Assembly (NCBI GenBank): GCA_963753905.1 | Contig: CAVWDZ010000001.1 | Location: 1,364,001-1,428,000 of the forward strand | DNA from: Bog-756 sp963753905 | GTDB taxonomy: Bacteria; Actinomycetota; Acidimicrobiia; Acidimicrobiales; RAAP-2 | Direction: 5' to 3' | DNA length: 64,000 bases | Part shown: positions 26,678 through 35,069 of the stretch, piece after piece | How positions within the stretch are numbered: position 1 is the stretch's first letter | How the letters are laid out: each line of letters opens with the position of its first letter | Program-made: the position numbers and the translations under genes | The notes under the pieces: generated by a model | Databases searched by the model: none | Seen by the model: the letters and a program-made list of their open reading frames with translations, nothing else | Told to the model about the DNA's origin: nothing

Positions 26678-26911
26678 CTCGGGCCCTTTTCGGCTAAACC
26701 CCTTGAACTCGGGATCTGTTTTCCTGGCAAGTTCCGACAGATGAGACGGCCAACGTGGCGTGTACCGTCGTGAACTGACGCTGGAGCGCCGAGGCGGTTA
26801 TCCACGCGCCCGAATGTGCCGATCACGGGCAGTGAGCTACCAGCAAGCACACGCCGGCCGATAATGCGCCCCGAGCCGGCGATCGGGGCGCTCTATGGAA
26901 AGCTCTGTGGC

Positions 26912-27403
26912 GTGAGGCCGTCGGCAGCCGGGGTGTGGGTCGCAGTCATTTCAGTTCTGTTCCTGGCTGCTGCATGCGGTCGTGGAGCATCAGAACCTGC
27001 GGAGATCTGGCCCGCGACCTCGACGACCACCAAGACCATAGTTCTGACTGCAGAAAAGGTCTCGGTCTCTCCCCGGATAGGACTTCAGGATGGTCAGCAA
27101 GTGACCGTTCACGTCCAGGGGGTCAGGCCGGGAGTGCCGGGCATCAAGTTCTTCCTGTCGGAATGCGAGTCACCTTTGCAAGTCAATCCGCTGGGGTGCG
27201 GAAACCAGTTGGCTGCCCAGCCCTTTGGTCTCACCGACAGCAACGGAGATGGATCGGGGTCGGCATCCTTCACTGTCCAATCAAGTGCTGCAACAGGGCC
27301 TCTCAGTTCGGTATTGGTCCCTTGCGCCGGAACATGCGTGATCGTGGCGACCACGGGAGCCAACGGCATCTACGCCTTTGTACCCATCGCTTTCGCCCAG
27401 TAG
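26912..27403 (+). CDS. lipoprotein with neocarzinostatin-like domain
   Basis: 163 residues from GTG 26912. The hydrophobic leader ends in a lipobox (FLAAAC), predicting a lipid-anchored extracellular protein. The mature region VSVSPRIGLQDGQQVTVHVQ, then FFLSECESP...LGCGNQ, GSGSASFTVQ and VPCAGTCVIVA follows the neocarzinostatin/macromomycin apoprotein fold, including both cysteine pairs. In that family the domain binds enediyne chromophores; in environmental actinobacteria lipid-anchored versions have no known ligand. An in-frame ATG at 26864 is possible, but GTG gives the better leader. Confidence 0.75.
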   Translation: MRPSAAGVWVAVISVLFLAAACGRGASEPAEIWPATSTTTKTIVLTAEKVSVSPRIGLQDGQQVTVHVQGVRPGVPGIKFFLSECESPLQVNPLGCGNQLAAQPFGLTDSNGDGSGSASFTVQSSAATGPLSSVLVPCAGTCVIVATTGANGIYAFVPIAFAQ

Positions 27404-27552
27404 CTGCTGCCCCATCCATCCGGTCACAGTGGTCAGGGACGAAGGTGCCGCCGTCGGTGGATTAGGGGATGGTCGCCAGCTACCTAGCCGCGGCTATCGC
27501 GTCTCGAGGCCCGTCTCGGCGTGGTCCCCCACATGATGCTGTGGCGTGTTCC

Positions 27553-28462
27553 TCACGACGCGGGCGGCTTCAGCAAGTCTCGCAGACCCGGCTCCAAGTC
27601 GGAGTAGGAGAAGGAGAACCCGCTCGATTCCAGGACTGCGGGCCGCACCCGGGCGCTGGCAAACAGAAGGGCGTCGGCGAGTTCGGAGCCCAACAGCAGC
27701 CTCGGGGCGAACCTGGGTACAGGTAGCCGGGCCGGTCGGGACAACACCGCGCTCGAGGATCCGGGTGAACTCGCGGTTGGTGACAGGGTTCGGCGCCGTC
27801 ACATTTACCGGCCCGTGCACGTCGTTCTCCAGCAACCACTCAATTGCCCGGACCTCGTCGTCGAGGGTGATCCAGCTCCACCACTGGGCCCCGGACCCGA
27901 ACCTCCCGCCCAGGCCGAGTTTGAACAATGGCAGCAGTTTGGGAAGCGCCCCTCCTTTTCTACTCAGTACGATGCCGGTCCGAGCAGACACCACTCTGAT
28001 ACCGACCTTGGCGGCGGGGGCCACATCGGCCTCCCAGCCCACGCAGAGAGAGGCCAAGAAGTCGTCACCGGGTGGGCTCTGCTCGGTGAGGACCTCGTTG
28101 CCACGGTCACCGTAGATCCCGATTGCCGACGCGCTCACCAGCACCCGAGGCCGGCGATCCAGATCAGCCAGCGCGCCAGAGAGCAACGCGGTCGAGCGGA
28201 TACGGCTCTCGACGAGCGTTCGCTTGCGAGCGTCACTCCAACGGCTATCGCCGATGCCTGCACCGGCAAGATGGACCACCGCGTCAGCACCTTCAAGGCT
28301 ACCGGAATCGATTGTGCCGGCCTCGACATCCCAGCGAAGGGCAAGCTCACCAGGGCGAACCGGACGGCGCACAACCCTGACCACGTCATGGTTGTGCTCG
28401 CCTAGAAGGGAACACAGGGCTTGCCCGATCAGGCCGCTCGATCCCGTGACCACGACCCGCAT
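27553..28462 (-). pseudogene. TIGR01777/SulA-type NAD(P)-dependent epimerase, frameshifted near C-terminus
   Basis: MRVVVTGSSGLIGQALCSLL is the Rossmann TGxxGxxG motif; VVHLAGAGIGDSRWSDARK and SASAIGIYGDRG are signatures of this short-chain dehydrogenase subfamily. After NREFTRILERG (about 27750) the expected C-terminal domain (SRPARLPVPRFAPRLLLGSE, ending LEPGLRDLLK) continues in another frame to a stop at 27553. The uncorrected frame runs to 27494 with an unrelated tail. One-base indel near 27747; pseudogene or read error. Confidence 0.8.
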
Positions 28463-28677
28463 TGACCTCGCAGCATAGGTCCCCCTTACGGCTGTCTGCT
28501 TATCCCACTACCGGGGTATGGGGCACCCGCTTCCCGTGTTGGAATGGGCGCAGCGTCAGTGGTCATCGGGTGGCGACCGTGTCCTTGCAGCACGTCAGGC
28601 GAAATTGCCTCCAGGTCTGAGTTACCCTGCTATCAGCGCTCGACTGGGATGTGCAGATAAGCAGAGGGGGTGGGCAA

Positions 28678-28905
28678 GTGATCCGCAAACTGCTGATGGT
28701 CGCTGCAGTGACCATTGTTCCCGTCGGGGCCGTATTGGCACCGGCGCCACTGCCGGGGCCGGCACTAACGCGTTCTCCGGGGCAGGCTCAGCTCTCAGCC
28801 GCTGAACAACTGGTCCAACAGCTCATCCACCTGCTCTTTGTACCGAAAGAGCACGGTCAGTGTTCCGAGGTCCCATCGGTGCGGTATCCCAGCATCAAGC
28901 AGTGA
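28678..28905 (+). CDS. possible truncated secreted protein (signal-peptide remnant)
   Basis: GTG 28678 follows a G-rich potential ribosome site (AGAGGGGGTGGG). The predicted leader IRKLLMVAAVTIVPVGAVLA is a credible Sec signal, but past residue 40 the frame runs antisense through the J-domain gene and ends without recognisable structure. Either a very short secreted peptide or the 5' stump of a lost gene. Confidence 0.3.
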   Translation: MIRKLLMVAAVTIVPVGAVLAPAPLPGPALTRSPGQAQLSAAEQLVQQLIHLLFVPKEHGQCSEVPSVRYPSIKQ

Positions 28906-29157
28906 GGCTGTTGCTTTTCCGCGCATCTCGTATGTCCAGTACGGAGTCTCACAAAACCACAAGTCTCCGGTGTATCGGACCTCCTGATAGGTCCACTCCA
29001 ACTCCTGCATCCGCCGACGGGCCTCGACCTCGATCGGGTCACCGGGGTCCACGAACCGATCCGAGTGGAAGGTTTGCGCGAGGACAAGGTAGGCCTCCTT
29101 CGCCTCCTCGGGTGATGCATCCACCGGGACTCCCAGGACCTCATGCGCTGCGGTCAT
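28795..29157 (-). CDS. J-domain (DnaJ-like) protein
   Basis: 120 residues from ATG 29157. The N-terminal 60 residues fit a J domain: AAHEVLGVPVDASPEEAKEA, then LAQTFHSDRF and RRRMQELEWTYQEVR. The invariant HPD loop is HSD here, which in known DnaJ proteins would impair DnaK stimulation. The C-terminal half (GDLWFCETPYWTYEMRGKAT) matches no chaperone domain. It may have been recruited to a non-chaperone role (inference). Confidence 0.7.
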   Translation of the reverse strand: MTAAHEVLGVPVDASPEEAKEAYLVLAQTFHSDRFVDPGDPIEVEARRRMQELEWTYQEVRYTGDLWFCETPYWTYEMRGKATASLLDAGIPHRWDLGTLTVLFRYKEQVDELLDQLFSG

Positions 29158-29237
29158 GGCCCCGCCTCTTATCGCCCATGGCAACACGGCACTTTCGGAC
29201 GGTCCAGGTTGCCAAGCGAGTATCGCTCAGTGACCAC

Positions 29238-29993
29238 TCAGTGACCACCGTCAGCAAGCGCTGCCGGCGACCTGGGCTCAGGGTGCGCAACCCGACCAGC
29301 CGGAGATGGGTGCTCGGAGGAGTGACCGCTCGAATCCGTAGTGGTCGGTGTCGAGCCTGCGGTCGTCGTCGTTGATGGGGCGACCGGTTCGTGCGAGGCC
29401 GGAGTCGTCGAAACCGGGTCCTCCGAGTCACCTGATTGCTTGTCGCCTCCCTTACCAGCATGACCGTGACTCTTCGTATTGCCGTGGCCGTTGCCCGGCG
29501 CTGAGCCAAAAGAGTTGCCCGGCGAGTGACCTGAAGAGTTGCTCGACGCTGAGCCAGAAGAGTTGCCCGGCGTATCCGGGCCGTCCGTCGAGTCGGAACC
29601 GGTCCCGGCCTGAATCGGCTTGCCACAGCGGGACTGACCCACGTTGGGGTCCTGGGTATGACTCCGCACGTACTGGCCATGGTTCTTGTAGGTGCCACCA
29701 CACTCGGGGCCGTTGTAGCGCTGAGGTCCGCCCGGAACATGCACCCCGACAGTCGAAAGGACCGTGTGGGCGACGCCCTGTGCGGGGCCGGGCAGGGCGC
29801 CGGCGCTGGCCAGTCCGGCACTCCCCACGAGGATCCCGATCCCGAACGCCGCACCGACCTTGACCTTGGTAGAGAACGGGGTTCGGGCACGCACGCCGTC
29901 CATCTGGGTCAGATGGCGGTTGGCTGTCACCGGGTCGATCGGCTTTCTCCCCAGCGCCCGGAGGGAGTCGATGACAGGCTGGTGCTCTTCCAT
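29238..29993 (-). CDS. single-pass membrane protein paired with ECF sigma factor (putative anti-sigma-like)
   Basis: 251 residues. A short cytoplasmic N-terminus (1-40) precedes one membrane helix (VKVGAAFGIGILVGSAGLAS, about 44-63). The exterior part has a motif GPQRYNGPECGGTYKNHGQY and then a long Ser/Gly/Asn/Thr-rich low-complexity tail (about 130-251). The start is 5 nt after the sigma-factor stop, and its ribosome site (TAGGAGG) overlaps that stop, so the two are coupled. No HxxxCxxC zinc anti-sigma motif is present. The anti-sigma role is inferred from position and topology. Confidence 0.72.
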   Translation of the reverse strand: MEEHQPVIDSLRALGRKPIDPVTANRHLTQMDGVRARTPFSTKVKVGAAFGIGILVGSAGLASAGALPGPAQGVAHTVLSTVGVHVPGGPQRYNGPECGGTYKNHGQYVRSHTQDPNVGQSRCGKPIQAGTGSDSTDGPDTPGNSSGSASSNSSGHSPGNSFGSAPGNGHGNTKSHGHAGKGGDKQSGDSEDPVSTTPASHEPVAPSTTTTAGSTPTTTDSSGHSSEHPSPAGRVAHPEPRSPAALADGGH

Positions 29994-29998
29994 ACCTC

Positions 29999-30502
29999 CT
30001 ACAGCGTCTGGCGGGCCTCGGAGGATACGGCCTGTGCCAAATTGGCCAAGGCTCGGTGTTGGAGGGCCTTCACGCCGCCCGTCGTGCGCCGGGTGATGCG
30101 GGCGACCGCCTCGATGGGCAGGTCGGCCACGAAGCGAAGGAGAACCACTTCCCGCTGCTCGGGCGTGAGCCGGTCGATTGCAGACACCAGTGCCGGGTCG
30201 AGTGGCTCCTCCTGAGCCGGTCCCGGCAGGTCCGGGGCGGCTCCGCTGGCGGTCACCGGTCGTCGAGAACGCCGTCGGGCATCGTCGACGACCCGATTAC
30301 GGGCGAGGGTAAAGATCCACTTCCGCACGGCAACTTCGTCGCCGCGCACGCCCCGCACGTCGCGGGCGACCTGGAGGAAGACCTCGCCCAACAGGTCTTC
30401 GGGATCCGGCACGCCCTGGGCCCGCAGGTAACCGAGGACGGCTGGCGCGAATTCCCGGTAGAGAGCTCCGGCATCCCGGGGCGACGTACGCTGGATGATC
30501 AC
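29999..30502 (-). CDS. ECF-type RNA polymerase sigma factor
   Basis: 167 residues. Region 2 (LYREFAPAVLGYLRAQGVPD, PEDLLGEVFLQVARDV and KWIFTLARNRVVDDARRR) and region 4 (RLTPEQREVVLLRFVADLPI, ARITRRTTGGVKALQHRAL) are complete. Classic two-domain ECF length. Co-transcribed with the membrane protein downstream. A divergent small membrane gene starts 145 nt upstream. The target regulon cannot be inferred from this window. Confidence 0.9.
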   Translation of the reverse strand: MIIQRTSPRDAGALYREFAPAVLGYLRAQGVPDPEDLLGEVFLQVARDVRGVRGDEVAVRKWIFTLARNRVVDDARRRSRRPVTASGAAPDLPGPAQEEPLDPALVSAIDRLTPEQREVVLLRFVADLPIEAVARITRRTTGGVKALQHRALANLAQAVSSEARQTL

Positions 30503-30646
30503 TCTCCTTCATCGACGCATCAACGAAGGCCCTTGACTGCCCTAGTACCTCGAGCCTGTTGATGTCCCTGTCATCGGTCAGAGAAACCGGGGCACTTGCC
30601 CAGGGACCGATCACACTGGTTGCCCAACGGTGGAACAATCCCTGGC

Positions 30647-30946
30647 ATGGACGAGTCGCCGGAACTGCAACACAACACACACTGGAGGATGGCTGTCTGG
30701 GCCCTCCGGGTGGGGTACATCGGGCTGGTCGTCGCCATAGCGGGCCTCATCGTGATGTCCTCGGGATCCACGCCGTGGGTACTGGCCGTGGGAGTGATCA
30801 TCTGGCTCTCCGCCGCCGCCGTGACGTTGGCCGGGGTCTTCTTGTCCCGGCACGAGCTTCGCGAGCCACGACCTGGGTACTGGTCGATGCGGTTCACGCT
30901 CATCCACGACACGATCCACGCCCAGTCGTCTGGCGAGCGGACCTGA
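30647..30946 (+). CDS. small two-pass membrane protein
   Basis: 99 residues from ATG 30647. Two hydrophobic segments: VGYIGLVVAIAGLIVMSSGS and WVLAVGVIIWLSAAAVTLAG. The C-terminal tail is cytoplasm-like with REPRPGYWSMRFTLIHDTIH. No family was recognised with certainty. Divergent from the ECF sigma gene, so it may be one of its targets (inference). Confidence 0.6.
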   Translation: MDESPELQHNTHWRMAVWALRVGYIGLVVAIAGLIVMSSGSTPWVLAVGVIIWLSAAAVTLAGVFLSRHELREPRPGYWSMRFTLIHDTIHAQSSGERT

Positions 30947-31010
30947 GAGCCTTCCCGTGGCGGCGTCCGCCCTGCGACAGTCTCCCGATCTGCCGGAGCC
31001 TCCGATGAGA

Positions 31011-31841
31011 TCAGTGAACCGCGACGATGAGGTCCTGCATCCGGTTGAACCCTGGATGGACGGGCTCGATGATGCGTAGCCCACTGGATGAGTGTGCTTC
31101 GCGCACAAAACTCTCCCGATAGCCGATGCCGGCCTCTGGAACATCTGGGTCCCGGGCCGCAAAGGCTGCCGATGGATCGTGGACCATGTGCGCAGCCTGG
31201 GCGTGGGCGTAGCCGGACGGCTCATCGTTGAGGAGGAACCACGTCGTGTAGCTGATCCCTCCGGGCCGAAGGACTCGCTTGATCTCACGGAGGTACTGCT
31301 CGGTGGCATCGGGCATCAGGTGCGTGAACACGGAGTGGGCGATCGCAAAGTCGAATGACTGATCAGGATACGGAAATTCGAATTCGGCAGCCGACGGGAG
31401 CGTCGGATCTGAGGTGTAGTGCTGATTGAAAAGGGGCGTGTACGTGAAATGGAAGTTTGGGAAGAGTGGGGTAATTGCGGTCTCGCACCATCGCACCGTT
31501 TCCTCGACGACATCGAAGCCCTCATACCGAGCGTCCTTGTTGAGATAGTCACAGAGGTAGCGGGCAGTACGTCCGACTCCGCATCCGATATCGAGTACGT
31601 CGTGATCAGGGCGCAAACCGGCCACGTTCATCCGTCCCATTCCGACAAGGGCTACGTCCTCAAATGCGGCTGCCCTCCCCACAGTGCCCCTCAACCTCTG
31701 GTCTGGCATCGGGATCTTCATCTCCGCCGGAAACAGACGAACGTGTTGCGAGGCGTCTTTGGGCTTCGCGCCGGAGAAGGTACGGCTCACTGCATGCTTC
31801 ACCCGGGAGCCGTAGGTTCGAATACTCGTTGCTCGGGTCAC
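31011..31841 (-). CDS. class I SAM-dependent methyltransferase
   Basis: 276 residues from GTG 31841 (GAGGGTGGAG upstream; GTG 31856 possible). The AdoMet-binding loop is VLDIGCGVGRTARYL (about 82-96), motif II is YEGFDVVEETVRWCE, then FDFAIAHSVFTHLMPD and REIKRVLRPGGISYTTWFLL. It matches small-molecule or lipid/sugar methyltransferases of the Methyltransf_25/11 type. Substrate unknown. Confidence 0.88.
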   Translation of the reverse strand: MTRATSIRTYGSRVKHAVSRTFSGAKPKDASQHVRLFPAEMKIPMPDQRLRGTVGRAAAFEDVALVGMGRMNVAGLRPDHDVLDIGCGVGRTARYLCDYLNKDARYEGFDVVEETVRWCETAITPLFPNFHFTYTPLFNQHYTSDPTLPSAAEFEFPYPDQSFDFAIAHSVFTHLMPDATEQYLREIKRVLRPGGISYTTWFLLNDEPSGYAHAQAAHMVHDPSAAFAARDPDVPEAGIGYRESFVREAHSSSGLRIIEPVHPGFNRMQDLIVAVH

Positions 31842-32008
31842 GGCTCCACCCTCCACAGTGTGCTTCGGTCATGGTCTTCCTATCACTGGTCGGACCGTGG
31901 CTGATGATCCCGCGTCTCTCCGAGGATTCATGGTTCTCCGGAAATGTGCTGGTCCGGCCTTCTGCATCCTTGAAGAGGCGGTGGTGTATCGGTCCCAGTC
32001 CGATGATG

Positions 32009-32812
32009 CTATGCAGGGAGTTCGTAGACGGTATCGAGGCGGCTGTTGGTGACCCAGACCTGACCTCCCGCCGAAGAGACGTCGGAGTACCAACTGCCGT
32101 TGGCGGGGCCGAACGCGAAGGTCTGTGCGACCGAACCGTCCGAGGCGTTGAGCTCGGTGACCGAGTACTCGAGCCCTCTCCGGTTCGACACCCAGATGTG
32201 GGTTCCATCTGCGGAGACACGAAGGGCGCCCCAGGGGATATGAATCGTTCGAACGACCACACCGGTCGAAGCATCGAGCTCGGTGATCGTATTCCAGGTC
32301 GGCCCGTTCGCCACCCAGACGTTTGTGCCGTCCGAGGAGATTCCGGTGACCGAATAGCCCGCAGCAATGGTACGGACGACCGATCCGGTGGACGCATCGA
32401 TCTCTGTGACGGAGGGTACGACGCCCTCTCCCCCGCCCACCCACACATGGGTGCCGTCCGAGGAGATTCCACGGGGATAGGGCACAACGGGAATGGTCCG
32501 GACGAACGAGCCGTCCGAGGCGTTGAGCTCGGTGACGGTGCTGTCCTCGAAATTCGCCACCCAGGCGTGTGTCCCGTCAGAGGACACGGCTGACGGGCTG
32601 TCGCCCACAGGGATGGTCTGCACCAGGGAGCCGTCCGAGGCGTTGAGCTCGGTGACCGTATTGCCTACCGTCGACGTGCCCTGCTTCGTCACCCAGACGT
32701 GGGTGCCGTCTGAAGTGATGCCCGAGGGACCCAATCCCACCGGGATGGTCTGGACAATCGCATCAGTTGCAGCGCTGATCTCCGTCACCGAATTGTCTTG
32801 TTGGTCGGTCAC
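32009..32812 (-). CDS. YncE-like beta-propeller repeat protein, N-terminally incomplete
   Basis: 267 residues made almost wholly of about 42-residue propeller blades: TVTELNASDGSxVxTIPVG followed by PSGITSDGTHVWVTxQG, six copies. The frame opens in the middle of a blade (VTDQQDNSVTEI); upstream in-frame sequence SPLNISSDGAHVWV reaches a TGA within 60 nt and lacks a signal peptide or good start. It is therefore probably the surviving C-terminal part of a larger exported protein, or starts at the internal GTG 32812 by default. Confidence 0.65.
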   Translation of the reverse strand: MTDQQDNSVTEISAATDAIVQTIPVGLGPSGITSDGTHVWVTKQGTSTVGNTVTELNASDGSLVQTIPVGDSPSAVSSDGTHAWVANFEDSTVTELNASDGSFVRTIPVVPYPRGISSDGTHVWVGGGEGVVPSVTEIDASTGSVVRTIAAGYSVTGISSDGTNVWVANGPTWNTITELDASTGVVVRTIHIPWGALRVSADGTHIWVSNRRGLEYSVTELNASDGSVAQTFAFGPANGSWYSDVSSAGGQVWVTNSRLDTVYELPA

Positions 32813-33074
32813 CCAGACGTGAGCGCCGTCCGAGGAGATATTGAGCGGACTCCGAGTGCGGCTTCAGACAGAACGAGCAGGATGCCGTGACACGGTCTTG
32901 GCTGACTGCCATGAGGTTCCCCCGGTGTTGTCGGCCCTTCTGTTGTCAGGACACACCGTACAACGTCAGGGGTACCCTGACAGGGCGGGCAGTTTGCCTG
33001 CCTCTCCGGCGCCCGATCCAGTGCGGTTCGTCCGACACGCTGCGCGAACCGATCGACCCTGTCGGGAGTCATAC

Positions 33075-33692
33075 GTGTCCGTGGGACACTCCCCCAGCGT
33101 TCCCGGTTCTTCGGCGCGTCGAAGAGGTCGGACGACGAGCCTGAACCCGTTCAGGGCACCGGCGCTGTGCGTCCTGGCGGTCATCGGAGCCGCTTGCGGA
33201 GGGGCTGGGCGATCACTCCCTCCGAGGGCGACAAGTCGACCGGTGACCTCAGCGTCGCTCGAGCAAGCCGTGAGGGCGGGTCAGCTGATCCTGCAGCTTC
33301 CGTCCTCCTGGTCGGTCGGCTCCGGAACGTGTCGATGCGGCTGGGGAACACCCGACACGGCGACGCTGGACAACGGCCCGCAGCCAGGAGGAGTGCTCTG
33401 TAGCTGTCCGATGGAACGCGCAGATGTGGCATCCGGTCTCCACCTCTATGAGGGGTCGACCGGCCTCATTCCGGGTGGCGAGCCCCAGGTCATCAATGGT
33501 CTCCAGGCTCTCGTCTCGGTGGATGCGACCACGGCGACCGTGACCGCCACCTTCCCGGGAGTGGATCAGTGGATCACGATCAGCCCGGCCCCGCCTCCTG
33601 GCACGCCTTCCGCCCGACGAGGACAGGTGGCCCTCGAGACGCAGATCCTGGAGACGGTCAAGAGCGACCCCGGCAGCCTGGGGGTTGGCTGA
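33075..33692 (+). CDS. cysteine-containing lipoprotein of unknown function
   Basis: 205 residues from GTG 33075. After a basic stretch (SARRRGRTTSLNPFRAPA) comes a hydrophobic segment with lipobox VIGAAC. The mature protein has LILQLPSSWSVGSGTCRCGW and GGVLCSCPMERADV, giving a four-cysteine cluster, then a beta-rich C-terminal half ending QVALETQILETVKSDPGSLG. No recognised domain. The leader start is uncertain because the frame is open upstream to 32841. Confidence 0.6.
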   Translation: MSVGHSPSVPGSSARRRGRTTSLNPFRAPALCVLAVIGAACGGAGRSLPPRATSRPVTSASLEQAVRAGQLILQLPSSWSVGSGTCRCGWGTPDTATLDNGPQPGGVLCSCPMERADVASGLHLYEGSTGLIPGGEPQVINGLQALVSVDATTATVTATFPGVDQWITISPAPPPGTPSARRGQVALETQILETVKSDPGSLGVG

Positions 33693-33953
33693 CCCCTACT
33701 GACCTCGGGGTCTGGCCCGGTCGCCGGCCAGTTACCGGGTCACTTCCCGCCGGTCCGCATGGCATCGTGGGGCTCCGTCTGAACACATGAATCCGCAGCC
33801 GCCCGCCCGCGAGGCACGGATTATGTCAAGCCGTGGCTGTCGAATCCCTCAAGATCGAGGCGGCCTGGGACGATATTGGGAACGTAGGTGACAGGTCTGC
33901 GCGGGCGCCAGAGGGTCTCAACGACAGCGAGTGCATCTCATGATGTGTGAACG

Positions 33954-35045
33954 ATGAGAAAACCCACCCCCACCAGCACCGATCTGTTCATTCCCAAGAA
34001 GTCCGCCGTTTCGCGTGGCAAGGGACTCTTCACCGGTCCGGTGAGACGGATGAAGGATCGCGAGCGGTCGGTCAAGACGAGCGCGCTCGACGCTCAGAAC
34101 CTTCAGGACTGGCGGGAGCGGCAGGAGCAGAAGCACGAACAGATCCGGTCGATCATCGCCAACCGGACATTCGAGACCTACTTCCAGCCCATCGTCGATC
34201 TGCAGAGCGGCCGACCGGTCGGGGCAGAGGCACTGTCGCGCTTCGCACCGCTCCCCGTGCGAGCGCCCGATGCCTGGTTCGCCGAAGCTGCGTCGGTCGG
34301 GCTCGGCGTAGAACTCGAGCTGGCTGCGCTCGAAATGGCGATCGGTCAACTGCGCGACCTGCCCGCGAACCTGTATCTGTCCGTCAATGCGTCGGTGCCG
34401 ACGCTGATGTCCGAGCAGTTCCGGGCGATCATCGCTGCGGTTCCCGCTGAGCGGATCGTCATCGAGTTGACCGAGCATGCCGAGGTCGCCGACTATGAGC
34501 AGCTCGAACAGAGCATCAAGGGGATTCGCTCGACGGGCATCCGGCTCGCAGTCGATGACGCTGGTTCTGGTTACTCCAGTCTCCAGCACATCCTCAATCT
34601 GCAGCCGGATGTGATCAAGCTCGACATCGGCTTGACCCGAGGCATCGACCAGGATCCGGCGCGGCTGGCTCTGGGTCGGGCGTTGCTCAAGTTCGGGTTC
34701 GATGCCTACCGGGCATCGATCGTCGCCGAGGGCATCGAGACAGTCGGCGAATACGAGACCCTGCGCTCCCTGGGGTGTCCTGCCGGTCAGGGGTTCTACC
34801 TCGGAAGACCGAGCAGACTCGCGATCCAGCACCTCGCGCCGATCGCCCCGATGCCGCTGCTCGCCGAACGGCTCCGGCCTGTGAGCAACGGCTCGGTGGC
34901 AAACGGTTCGCTGGCGAACGGCACGGCGAAGACCGGACCCGCGACCAACGGCCGGACCGGACCTGTGGACGACCAGGACGGGTTGGACTCCGCCGACGAG
35001 TTCCCGGAAGAAGAGAACGCCCGGTCTCTCTATCGTCGGGCCTGA
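33954..35045 (+). CDS. EAL-domain cyclic-di-GMP phosphodiesterase
   Basis: 363 residues. A basic N-terminus (1-65) precedes a complete EAL domain (about 70-300): FQPIVDLQSGRPVGAEALSR with the signature EAL at 92-94, LSVNAS, IELTEHAEV, VDDAGSGYSSLQ and IKLDIGLTRGI, AEGIET, and GQGFYLGRPS. The metal and catalytic residues look conserved, so c-di-GMP hydrolysis is likely. No GGDEF, PAS or membrane part. The C-terminal tail is low complexity with NGS/NGT steps. Confidence 0.9.
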   Translation: MRKPTPTSTDLFIPKKSAVSRGKGLFTGPVRRMKDRERSVKTSALDAQNLQDWRERQEQKHEQIRSIIANRTFETYFQPIVDLQSGRPVGAEALSRFAPLPVRAPDAWFAEAASVGLGVELELAALEMAIGQLRDLPANLYLSVNASVPTLMSEQFRAIIAAVPAERIVIELTEHAEVADYEQLEQSIKGIRSTGIRLAVDDAGSGYSSLQHILNLQPDVIKLDIGLTRGIDQDPARLALGRALLKFGFDAYRASIVAEGIETVGEYETLRSLGCPAGQGFYLGRPSRLAIQHLAPIAPMPLLAERLRPVSNGSVANGSLANGTAKTGPATNGRTGPVDDQDGLDSADEFPEEENARSLYRRA

Positions 35046-35069
35046 CCGGACGGCCGATCGCCGGTCAGG
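35041..35069. terminator. hairpin overlapping both convergent stop codons
   Basis: CCTGACCGG (35041-35049) and CCGGTCAGG (35061-35069) form a perfect 9-bp stem with an 11-nt loop. The left arm contains the EAL-gene TGA and the right arm the stop of the repeat protein on the other strand. It is well placed as a compact bidirectional terminator. Confidence 0.55.
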
